64,000 bases of DNA, taken from NCBI GenBank assembly GCA_950295325.1, contig OX485804.1, positions 25,172,001 to 25,236,000 of the forward strand. Direction: 5' to 3'. Below, piece by piece: positions 46,336 to 57,190 of this stretch. Below the pieces are notes generated by a model that saw only the letters and a program-made list of their open reading frames with translations, was not told the origin of the DNA and ran no database searches. This DNA comes from Polytrichum commune. Taxonomy: Eukaryota; Streptophyta; Polytrichopsida; Polytrichales; Polytrichaceae. The translations under genes were made by a program, and so were the position numbers. Position 1 is the first letter of the stretch. Every line of letters begins with the position of its first letter.

Positions 46336-46469
46336 ATTACATGGGTCTTTAAATGGTTACTTTTGTGGAGTAGCCCTAGTTCTCCTAGGATGTGAAACAT
46401 GTGATTAGTACGAGATGGTTAGCAACTCCAGATCAAAGTTGTCGTCACAAGTTTTCTCATGATTTGTGA

Positions 46470-47215
46470 AGCTCATATGAATATCTTATTCATGTTCAAA
46501 GTCACGATTCTCGTGCTCATTAGATGGTCATGTAGCACCGGTTATGTTGACTTTTAGATTCCTTTTTTAAATTTTAAACACCTGCTTTTTTTTTGGTATT
46601 CATTCTTGGAGCCACATGAAACCACACTTTACTCAAATATAGGTCTCTAATAAGGAATGTAACCAAATAAGAGTTGTCTACCTTACCCTACGAGTGGGCT
46701 AGCTCATGCGTAAATGAATTTGTTGGTGGGAAAAGAGCCACATGTCATGAGGTGAGTGGCTGGAACATCTTGGATGTTGCTGTGGGGCCGAAAAAAGAAG
46801 AAGATAGGGTCCGATCAAGCATGAACATATGGTAAAGTATGTGGGTGTTTATTTGGTTTGTTTTCCACATTCTTGAATTTCTATTGCTTAGAGTTATGTG
46901 ACGAAACTCCTATTGCATTAGCAAATTTACAATGAAGCATCACACAAAAATTGAATTGAAAATGGAAAATTTCTCGGTTTGGTTATGATTATCGTAAAAT
47001 GCATGTGTGTTGATTCTTTGAATGGATACCTAGTTTCCCTCAACTATGTTGACTATTGAATATAAAGTGTTTGTGGATCATGTACACGTAGACCGCTATG
47101 TTTTAAACACATGTTTCTTGTCAGATTTGGTTCTCAGATTTGACCTAACCACACACCACTCATGTATAGGTGTTTTTATTAAGATAAATAATTGAATAAG
47201 GCATGCATACCTTAT
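46470..47215 (+). repeat. Dispersed repeat, two more copies
   Basis: Copy at 46,490-46,700 (TCTCGTGCTCATTAGATGGTCATG...TTCTTGGAGCCACATG...GTCTACCTTA) and a second at 47,015-47,215 (ATGTTGACTATTGAA...CACACCACTCATGTATAGGTG...ACCTTATA). Same block order as the copy at 2.4 kb. Confidence 0.55.
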
Positions 47216-47228
47216 AGGTAAAGAGTCA

Positions 47229-47729
47229 TGGCCACTTCACACACGAGCCAAGAGCCGTGACCATGAAATTGTGAGAGCCCAAGAGGAAGTGTCCAAAGGC
47301 CGTCCCAAGACACCTCCGAAATCATGTAGTGTGGTCATGGACCCTCAAGTGTAGTGTGAAGTCATATGTGATTGGCCATGCTCAACCAAATGCTATTTGA
47401 ATGAATTTCTATTCATGCGGGTCCTCACACATGATACAATAGAATACATCAACGGTTATGAGCGTTTAGAGTACCATGGTCTCCCAATTTTGTGTTATGC
47501 CTACCTCCAAGAGGCGGTTTTTGAAAGTAGTCTGAGTGACCATGAAAAATGATCCATTTGATGCCATGTAGGAATCCATGTAGACTTTACATCCATCTTG
47601 CATTCACATACTCCGTTGGTCCCTCAAGCATAGTGTGAAGTGAACTTGGACCGGCTCCGCCATTTCCACCAATGAGAGTGATTGAAGTGTAATGGTCACG
47701 GGCTCTCAGTCTCGTATGTGAAGTGGCCC
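47229..47729 (+). mobile_element. PIF/Harbinger-like MITE, copy 3 (501 bp)
   Basis: It starts (T)GGCCACTTCACACACGAG and ends CTCGTATGTGAAGTGGCCC, with TCA at 47,226-47,228 and TCA at 47,730-47,732 as a 3-bp target duplication. The interior is collinear with copy 1 and clearly related throughout. No coding capacity. Confidence 0.9.
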
Positions 47730-47732
47730 TCA

Positions 47733-50255
47733 AGGTTCAACCCCTAAACACCAATCAAAACTTAGATGTATGAAAATATGGGTATATTAGTTCTAATATT
47801 CAATACAAGTCTATCCATCTCCCTACACTTCTCAAATTTATTGGAATTAACTTGAAATTGGTAACTTACGAGTTTACAAATGGATTCCTAGAACTATGAA
47901 CTACTTGCAAGACTGTATGTATATCATGACAAAAATACCCAAAGAAACTATGCATAATTCAAGGAAACCTAACCAAAAAAAATAAGGAAAAGAAAAAGGT
48001 GTTGTTTAGTGTATGCAAGCTGTACTTTTTCTGGCCCGGTTAATGAGCTTCCAAATGCCATAAAGAAAGAACAAAAATTAAATAAACTCTAAGGTTTCAA
48101 AATTTGTCAAAAAGACAACCAAGAGAACAACACTTCATTACATGATTTATGAAAAGTATTGTTGGTTACTATTTGAGGTTACATGGTGCCTAATACTTTG
48201 TTATCAAGTTCATTTCATAATCACAATTATCTTATTTCCTGTGGCATTAAATCAATGTGCCATGCTAATTAGAGTGGTCTTTGTGACTTGTCATGTGGCA
48301 TGAGGATTGATAAATACTATGGGCCACCCTATAAATGAGGACACCCAACACTAAAAACATCAAGGATATTATTGTGGATACACATTATATTTCCAACCCA
48401 TGGTGTATAAGACCAAGACTCTACTTTGTAGGTTATAATATTCTTTTTGAATGGAAGATAGTGTGCATTCAAAAGACCTCCAACACAATTAGATCCAATT
48501 CATAACCATCCTATCTGGGTGGTTCCAAATCTTAGATTGAAATTTTTATTATATCTCCATGAATAGACTTGAAAAATAAAATACCACCATTCAACTGGTA
48601 TATTAGATAATTCAAGAACTTCAGATAGTCCAAATTTGTGCACACATTGTTGGATACCAAATGAAAACATTGTACAAACACACAACCATATGGCCATAAA
48701 CACGTGAAAGAAAACCAATAGAAGCCACATATGAGACATAATAACAAATTTGTGTGAAGAAGTTACAGTATCAAGGGGACGTGGAGGATGATGGCACCAC
48801 TAGTTTTGTCTGGAATTGGCCACAATGTTGAAAATTACCTCATTTTTGCCAAATATGTCTTTGTACAATGTTGTTTCATCTATAATAAAATTTTCATAAA
48901 TTCTGACATTTCTTGAAGTGATATAGTCTTCATTGAAGCATCCTAGGTAAGACAGGTGTGAGGAGAGACAATTCCTTGCAGGTACGAGATTCCACACTAT
49001 TTTGATGCATAATGGTGTATATTGTGGCCACACTAAAGTGCAACAAAAGGTAAGTAAGTGACACTATAAGTATGCTCAAAGTAATTACAAGGAACGAAGT
49101 ATTTAGCCTTTTCAACACCTTCGTGATGTACTTGTAGTCCCATAAGCTTTTTGCCTTCCCCAGACTTTAGATCAAACTCTTTAATTGCCAGACAAAAATG
49201 TAGGTCAATGATGAGCAGTATTGCCACCCATTTGGACTCAAGTGTGAACGAAGAACCAGTCAGGTCTGATTCTAGAAGCCCAAAATTGGTTTTCCCAGGT
49301 ATCTAGGGATTAATGTGCATGACAGTTGGAACAGAGAAGGTGACTAATTAATGAGTCGTGGTATCCAAAATAGGGATTTTCTCTCCCAAAATGAACATGA
49401 AAAAGGGTGTCACTGTGAGACCTACATCTCTCCTGACCCTCGCTGATATCCCAGAGAATGATTTGAGCAAAAATACGTGGATAAAGATTTGAGCACCAAT
49501 TTAGAAACATGTCTCAAAAATGGAAATATTGAAACGGATGATATTCCAGAGGTCTGAGAGTTTCTGGGAAATCGAGGCTACTTCAAGACTCCACCTCTCA
49601 TACTATTTGGCATCTTGACCCAGCAGGTTGGATGGCCCAGCTATGCACATTGTTGGGTCTCCTATCGTAACGTGATTCATTAACACTAGTACCCCTCTCC
49701 CATGCCAAAAACATCTAGCAAAAGGAAAATAAAAACAAAGGATCCAGATCATGACAAAAGCAGAGAATTTCCTATTGCTCAAGTGCAATCTTGTGACTGC
49801 ACTATCTAGTGCAAAGGAGAAAACCTCCTGAAGAAGGCTGCTCTCTTATACCTGTGCACACAATTGCCTTCGATTTCTCAAGCATCAAAGTGTTTTGGTG
49901 ACGAACCTACTTGGGAGTCATTTTTCATATTCGCTATGGGCAACTATCCACATGTCAGTTCACGCCCACCTACAAGCGGCACTTTCTCACCACGATTTAC
50001 ATGGTTAAAGTGAACCGACAACCACTCGGAGGTGGCCCTTTGCTCCACTTCTACTACCCCAATTTTAATAACCCCATCTCACATTGGGATCCCCTATGGA
50101 ATATGATGTTCAGAAACAAAACTAGTCTTGCAAACCGCATTGGTAGAGCCCTGTTATGGATGGAGGCCCCACTTGCATAAAACAGGAGACTTGACAGAAA
50201 TCTAGTTCGATCCAGAATATCTGGCAAGAGCTTGAAGGAATGTATTACTTTTGCA
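47733..50255. other. Intergenic, including SUVR3 3' flank
   Basis: No recognised gene. Minus-strand frames under 80 codons occur at 48.5-49.8 kb without domain matches. The part nearest 50,255 should contain the SUVR3 3' untranslated region. Confidence 0.4.
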
Positions 50256-52259
50256 TCATGTGCTCTCGGATGGAAGCGTACCATAGCAGCCATCAGTCCC
50301 ACAATAACATGGTTGCATCTCACCAGCCAATGAACCACAACTACCATAGCTGTATGTCAGCTCCTCTCCCTCATTGATATGTCGCCTGGAAAACAAAACT
50401 AGCCTGGGTATTACAGAACCAGCTGATCTTACCAGGCAGGGTAGCAAATTTCCACCATCGCAGGCATGATTGATAAAGCGAGCCACATTTCCTACCCTGG
50501 TGGCATCTATGTTGGTACGCACACAATTATCTCCAGAAGGCAAATATTCTCGAATGACCAGCAAAGCTGACCCACACCTTCGTCTACCACTTTCTGTATC
50601 ATATGATTTTTGCCGTTCTCGAGACTTTGCTGTTGTTAACAGTTCACCTGTTCACCAATGCTCAAAACTTTTGTTATTTATTTATAGCAAGCCAATTCCT
50701 CTTTCTACAAATGAAAATTGCAACTGCCAATGTTAACAGTTGAGGTCAATCAGGTTACAATTGAGATGCATAATGCAAGGTCCAAACACACCTGCGTACT
50801 CACACACGAAGGATCCTTTGCAGATGTTTTGTGCAGCATGTAATCCCCAACCTGTTTGAGGCTGGCGGAGAACAGTCACTCGAACAGAAAGTCCTTGTTG
50901 TGTAATACGAAAGCCACAATTCACACTACAAAGACATGCACCTCCACATTCCAACATAAGAGGGGGTCCCTCTTCCAGATCACCCCCTTCCTCCAAAAAT
51001 TCCACGAGCCCAGAGTCAAGAGCTTCAGCAGCAACCCCATTGATTTTGTTGTACTTTGAAGGGCTATTCAGAGAGCATTTTGAGTGGTTCACAGTGCAAC
51101 ACATTTGGTTTTCGTCAACTGCATCAGGTATTCTGCTGTGTTCCATAAGCTTCAGTTTGGACTCACAAGTATATGCACGTGCACCATCGTTTATACGTCC
51201 ACATGTGCACCCACTATTCCAGGAACCTTTACTCTCAAATTCACATTGATTCTGTTGTGCAAGATGGCAATTGTCAGCACACCTGTTAGCAGCGAAGGGC
51301 AGTTGATGGTAAGACAACATCACGTTATCAGTCCAGGAGGAGAAGGTGTGTAGTGAGGAAGGTAGTGATCCTGTGAAACAGTGTTGGATCCTGTACAGCC
51401 CCGACTTCTGATCTAGGGTTCAGAACGTCATCAAGAAAGTCACCTTCTATACTTTGTGGCAGGATGTTTGAGTAAATTGATGATGAGTAGAATTATGAAT
51501 CCTATAAGAATTAGCTGGCCAATTTTTATGACCTTGTTTGAGTGCTACATTTGCAGTCCAAGAGAAAGTGCATCCAATTCAATTTACTGTGAATTTTAGG
51601 GTTCTCATCAAGAAAGTCAATTTCCATACTTTGTGGCAGGATGTTTGAGTGAATTGATGATGAGTAGGATTATGAATCCTGTAAGAATAAGCTAGCCAAC
51701 TTTTATGACCTTGTTTGAGTGCTACATTTGCAGTTCAAGAGAAAGTGCACCCAATTCAATTTACTGTAAATTTTAGGGTTTAGATTGTGTTAGTGTGGCA
51801 GACGGATTCCTAAGTTAGGACGTGGCACAAACTACGTCCCGGTGATCGCTGAGTGCAGAATGAATAGAACCCTACCCTCCAGAATTTAAACCTAAACAAC
51901 ATGTGTGAAAGTAAAACTCACCTGCATCCTACAGCATTCCCCAGGATTCCTGAGCGAGGAAAGATGCCGATATCTTCTTGACACTCCAGCTTCACAGCAT
52001 CAAAATCCTTCCTGCTCGGTTCACCTTCGCCTCCCCAAGTGTGAGCAGAGCTGAAAGAACGGCAACAGAAAGGAGTATATCGAAACCACGGATACCGGCA
52101 AGAGTCCAGCCGGTTGACGACAGGTACAGGCCACCTCTCCAGACCCTGTGCGGCGTCTGCTGTGCGGGAATGCGTTAGCGTCCTGACAGCGGTTGCCATG
52201 GCATGGCAGGTGCCTGCCAGATGTGCGAGCTCTTGCGGCGAAAGCCACGCCATTGCCAT
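50256..52259 (-). CDS. SUVR3: SUVR3-type SET-domain histone-lysine N-methyltransferase, three exons
   Basis: Exons on the minus strand: 52,259-51,922, 51,390-50,792, 50,647-50,256 (stop TGA). Introns follow GT/AG; phases agree and the coding total is 1,329 nt (442 residues). The N-terminus (MAMAWLSPQELAHLAGTC ... RYPWFRYTPF) matches the F-box-like start of Arabidopsis SUVR3. Exon 2 has the Cys-rich pre-SET and start of SET (GWGLHA ... FVCEYAG). Exon 3 opens GELLTTAKSRERQ, then LPSG, RVGNVARFINHACDGGN, ELTYSYG and a post-SET CYCGTDGC (CXCX4C). The usual NHSC motif reads NHAC. The family methylates histone lysines (H3K9 group) in the nucleus. The protein is about 100 residues longer than the Arabidopsis one, mostly in the pre-SET spacer. 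An in-frame upstream ATG at 52,358 would add 33 residues. Nothing suggests a pseudogene. Confidence 0.92.
51417..51785. repeat. 177-bp tandem duplication inside SUVR3 intron 1
   Basis: ACTTTGTGGCAGGATGTTTGAG starts at 51,451 and 51,628. The two units share CTTGTTTGAGTGCTACATTTGCAG and AATTCAATTTACTGT with about 10% differences. Both lie within the 531-bp intron (51,391-51,921), so the duplication does not touch coding sequence. Confidence 0.95.
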
Positions 52260-52339
52260 CTCTAAAGCCCGCAGACTAGTCTTCTGGTCCCTTTGTTGCC
52301 ATCGAACTAAACCATCACCTTCACCCACTCCCTTCAACA

Positions 52340-52745
52340 TTGCACCACTGGTTCTCATATAGCTCGGTACACGAGTTGCAAAGATGCTGCAATTCTTCCG
52401 CCAAAATACTGAGGGAATGAATACACCGCAAGCCGCATTTTCATTCCAACATTGCAACTATATGGTAAACAAGAAGCTGCTACTTGAACTTCATTCTCTG
52501 ATGTCAAATATGCAACTATACACATTCATTCCAACATTGCAACCATCTACAAATGTTGAGCAATTGCTTGGACGTTGACCACTGGCATAAAGCTCGATAG
52601 ACCAGTTGCAATAATGGTGCATTTCATCGCCAAAATACCGAGGGAATGAAAACACCCCGAGCCGCATCTTCATTCCAACATTGCAACCAGCTGGAAAACA
52701 AGAAGCTGCTACTTGAAGTTCGTTATCTGATGTCAATTATGCAAC
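52340..52745. repeat. 229-bp duplication over the SUVR3 5' region
   Basis: CAAAATACTGAGGGAATG at 52,402 recurs as CAAAATACCGAGGGAATG at 52,631, and ATTCCAACATTGCAAC at 52,443 recurs at 52,672. The proximal unit begins near 52,340, just upstream of the preferred start codon and overlapping the alternative ATG at 52,358. It probably covers the 5' untranslated region and promoter. Confidence 0.9.
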
Positions 52746-55700
52746 AATACACATAGCTAGAATGTTAAGATATTTAGTGAAAGAGACGTACAAGTCGTTC
52801 TCAAGTGAGTTCACAGAAATAAAGCTCATCTTCCAATTGAGTAATTCATTCATACTCCACATCAATCCTTCAGGGTGCACTTAGATATTTCACATGATTA
52901 TTATGTGTCTGTCTGCCATAGCATCCAATGTGTTCAGTGTTTATTGACTTCGTAACAACATCGTGATTCACGTGCAGCTATGACGAAGTGGACATCCTCA
53001 CTCCAACCTGTTAAACTTTCAGTAAACAAGACCCCGGTCAATACAGGGCTAAAAGGCGATCGCTCATCAGAGAGCAACATGATAATATCACCAGAACAAA
53101 TATAGAAATGCAATCCTCAAATTTCTAATTGAACATTCGCTTCCCTAAGTCGATCACCCCGTGGTCTATGGCAATTGGTGCCAATTATCCTATGCGCCTC
53201 CTGTCCCGCAAGCAGTCCAGTAAAAACAGGTGGCGACATTCAATTCAAGAGCATGCCATCGTCACTAAGTAATCTCTTTCGTTCTATCTGTCCCCGTATT
53301 TGACCATAGCAGTGATGGATTTGCTAACTTAGTACTTCCATGTTAGTCGGATTGAATTACCTGGTATCGAAGAACCAATTGATGAGACCGTGCGTTCTTG
53401 ACAGCACTCGGTACCAATGTCGTTGAGTGTTCGAAGAGCTTGAAACCCTAGAAGCGGAGGATGAGAAATCGCAGATGAATGTGGAAACCTATTTAGATGA
53501 GGTGGATCTATCATGGACCCTAAACCCGAATATATGTGGGTCTCATTATATACTCACTCTTCTTAATTGGACACTTATAATTCTTTCTTTCTTTCTTTTA
53601 TTGAATTAAATGGTAATTTTCCATTGATAGATAAAATTGCACCCATAAAACACATGACTGACCCTAAGTTGAGCTTGGGACACAGGCAATGATGATACAT
53701 ATGTTTGAATGGCATAAGTTATGGGCAGGGCTTGTGGTTAATAATGAATACCAAAAAAGCATGTGTTATGATGAGATTGGATTGCGTCCTCAAAACATGT
53801 TAATCGTGAAAGGCTACATTGTTAACATGATCGGGAGGGCATGTGTGGTCATTTACAAAGCAGAAAAAAATAAATTAAAATAAATTAAACCCATATGAAT
53901 TTTCCATCTCCACTTACATTATGAAACTTGAAGTGATGATCTTTATGGTTTGCAAATGCTAATTGGATGAGACGACTCCCAAACCAATTGGAGTTAGGAG
54001 TGTCCATGATTCAAATACAATGAGGGAAACAAGAGAACATGCCAAAAATGAATTATTTAAATTACCCCTAGTAAGATGAACTTCATATGAATATAAGGTA
54101 CATGCATGAACAGATCTTTGTATTTCATTCATAAATATCATGTAGTTTTTGTAAATTTTGAAAACAACGAAAAAAATCCAACTTCATGTAAATCATGACA
54201 AGGGATAGAATTTGATGTTAAATGCCATTCTCTCGTGTTCATGCATTGAATTGTGCATAATTTGTGTTACCAAGTGTAAGCTTGTCATGGACTTTTATTA
54301 TTAAAAAAAACTTATAAATGATAATTATAGTAAGTTATACATAACATGAAATTCACCAATAAATACGTTTCCAATAAGTTGGAGGACATTTGATTGGAAG
54401 TAGATTGGAACATCAATTTCCATCATTGCATACATGGCCAAACAAAACACCCCACTAGCAGCCCAAAGTTTTATAAACATAAACTATGCACTCTACTAAC
54501 ACTTTAGAGCACACACTAATTTCCTTAAAACGTATGGTAAATGAGCATGTATTTATGAAATTTAGTATGTGTTCACATGTGGTGATACTAAATTTCATAA
54601 ATACATGCTCATTTACCATACATGTTCAACTGCCATATTTTAAATTTATGATATTGTTTCTACATGTACATAACCATTGATAGTAAGGGAAATATTTTTG
54701 AAATATGTGTATATATTTTTGAAAATTTTAGTCATCTTCATTTTTTGTAGTAATTTTTTTAGTTCAATTTTGCGTCATTCTAGTTAGAAACGGTATGTTT
54801 TATAACAAGAAAACAGTAGAACCGTGAGGCTCTGTCCTTTGCTATGAAAGACTACAATTATAGCTAATTACTTTGCTCATGCCAATCCATGGCTATTCAC
54901 TATACTAAACATTTCTTGGATTTTGTGCACCTTCTTCTCAAATACGGGTCAAGGATTGAAGCTACTCATTTATCACCCGAAATTTTTAAAATAAATAATC
55001 AAGAACTGCCGAAATAACTATAGTTAACTAGATTTCTTTCAATGCATTTTAGGGAGCACTTGTATATATATGTAAAAACTATAGTTAACATCCACATTAC
55101 ATAAAGTGGACCAAAAACAACAAGAACAAGAAACGTCCAAGTGTGAACACAAAGTGGTTAGGAAATTTGCTCTTGAAACGAAGAAGTTGATGCATAGTCT
55201 CTATCCTACAGACAGAGCCAACAAAAAAACACATCATCAAATTAGGTTACCATTTTTTACTATGTAATAGGTACCGTGTATATCTACTCATGAGAAAGAT
55301 TTCATAAATGTTTGACCCATTTTGGTGATGCTTTATGTAAAAAAGTAGGATGTTTCACATGTAAAGTGTTTGCACGTGGCTATTCAACTTTACAATGAAG
55401 TGACCTCCCCGTGATCCAGCCTCACTAATTTTGAGGGTTGACAAAATAGTGTGTTTTTCAGGAATTAATACCACACGCATTGAATGGGATAATTAGTGTA
55501 ATGACATTCTCTATTGTAATAAATTCCATATATGCATCATTGTTCTTGTGGGAATGAGATGTACCCGTAATTAAGCCACCGTGTTTGTATAGGCAAACTT
55601 GTTTATGAGATTAGATACTATGGTATCGACGCCATCCATGAGATTCGTGCCCCAAGATTTCCACAATGTGATTTTTGAAATCTACTTCTTTCTTTCTTTA

Positions 55701-56607
55701 TGTTTCAATACAAGAAGAAAGAAGGAAAGTTTGCACTACTAGGGTATCATATTCATGGGTCCTTCAAAATGTACAATTTTTTCATATACACTTAAATCTC
55801 CATCATTTCATACAAGTAAATGAAAAAATAAAAATAAAATAAAGAACTTGAAATCATGTTTGAGTCTCATATCTCCCTTCAAGAAGCTCCTTAGTGATGT
55901 GGGCACTTCACCTAGAAAATAACATATAGGTCTAACCAATTGTGGACTCATGTGAAGGTGAATGCATGGCTTGAATATCATACCACTACCAAAATCAAAA
56001 TTTATGTGTAATTAGAACACCCCATGTGAATTTATAAACCTATTGCAATGTTTCAAGTATTTATCATCACAAATTCAAAAAAAATAAAAATTTTGTGGTT
56101 GCTATATGGACGAGTTAGCAAAGTGATCAGTTTTTGTAAATTGGTTTCGACCCACGATAATTTGCATGGGTAAAGAGGCAATTTTTCATGAAGGCAATTT
56201 AATTGCCCGTATTGGTGTACATGAGACAATATGTATACTTGAACGTATTTAACATATTTGAGCAAGGAATCAACATCATTAAACTCCAAATCAATTCTGT
56301 AAGATTAAGTTGGGATGAACATGGGACTAAATTTTTACCATACCTTATAACATGGTTGCCGCAAACTTTAAAACCCAAAATTCCTCAAATACTCGTACAT
56401 CATCGACATCCTCATGGTTAGACTTATCAAGCAATGATCATTTCCCCCAAAAATGAAGGTTCTTGCATAGTACTATACAAACCACGGTGGTGCCAAAATA
56501 AAATAAAATAAATGAATGTAAAATCCTTCTTACGTGTACATGCGTGGTATCAAAAAATATTATATATATATATATATATGACACCAATCTACCATTGAGT
56601 ATGTACC
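52746..56607. other. Gene-free stretch
   Basis: No recognised gene. It contains the perfect hairpin at 54,532-54,621 and a TA repeat near 56,556-56,578. The first kilobase may contain the SUVR3 promoter. Confidence 0.45.
54532..54621. repeat. Perfect 37-bp inverted repeat with a 16-nt loop
   Basis: Arm 54,532-54,568 (GTATGGTAAATGAGCATG...) and arm 54,585-54,621 are exact complements with no mismatch; the loop is 54,569-54,584. Positions 54,601-54,623 are identical to 6,429-6,451. No 2-10 bp direct duplication beside it is obvious. Candidate small MITE, or a hairpin RNA gene if transcribed. Confidence 0.95.
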
Positions 56608-56610
56608 TAA

Positions 56611-57187
56611 GGGCCACTTCACACACAAGGTTGAAGGCCCCTGACCATGGCAATGTAAGAGCTCTCATTGGTTGAAAAGGCGGAGACCGTCCAAGTTCAT
56701 TTCACACTAGGAGGTGAAGGCCTAAAGGCCCAAAGAAAAGTTTGTGGATGAAAAGTCTACATGGAGTCCTACATGATAGGTTGTGGATAAGGTTGCATGG
56801 TCTATCGGAATTTGTGTCAGACCCACCTCCAAGAGGTGGGCCTGACGCAAATTCCCGAAGACCATGATTTTTCAATCTTTTTCTCAGCAGGACAAATTTC
56901 AAGACAGACCGCATGGCATATTCCAGGACAGACAAACACCACCAAGTAATTCTCTTAAATTGATAAAGACTGAGGCATATTATATGAAACCAAATCCTCC
57001 CCTCTTTTCCGCCAATAAAATATGCCAATGGTCCCGCAACATGGTTCATTCTCACTTCACACTATGCTTGAGGACCCAAGACTGCATAAAATGACTTTCC
57101 TAACACCCATGGTACGGCCTTTGAACGAGAGTCAAGGGTCCTCACCATTACAAGGTCACGGCTCTTAGCTCATGTGTGAAGTGGCCC
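56611..57187 (-). mobile_element. PIF/Harbinger-like MITE, copy 4 (577 bp), with exact TAA target duplication
   Basis: It starts GGGCCACTTCACACAC and ends ATGTGTGAAGTGGCCC, flanked by TAA at 56,608-56,610 and 57,188-57,190. The orientation matches copy 2. It is longer than the others because of an interior segment at about 56,855-57,045, next to a 32-bp imperfect hairpin (CATGGTCTATCGGAATTTG...CAAATTCCCGAAGACCATG, 56,798-56,867) not seen in the other copies. Confidence 0.9.
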
Positions 57188-57190
57188 TAA

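Noticed and set aside
52491-52736. Minus-strand frame of 81 codons upstream of SUVR3 as a separate gene
   Set aside because: It is the second unit of the 229-bp duplication of the SUVR3 5' region.
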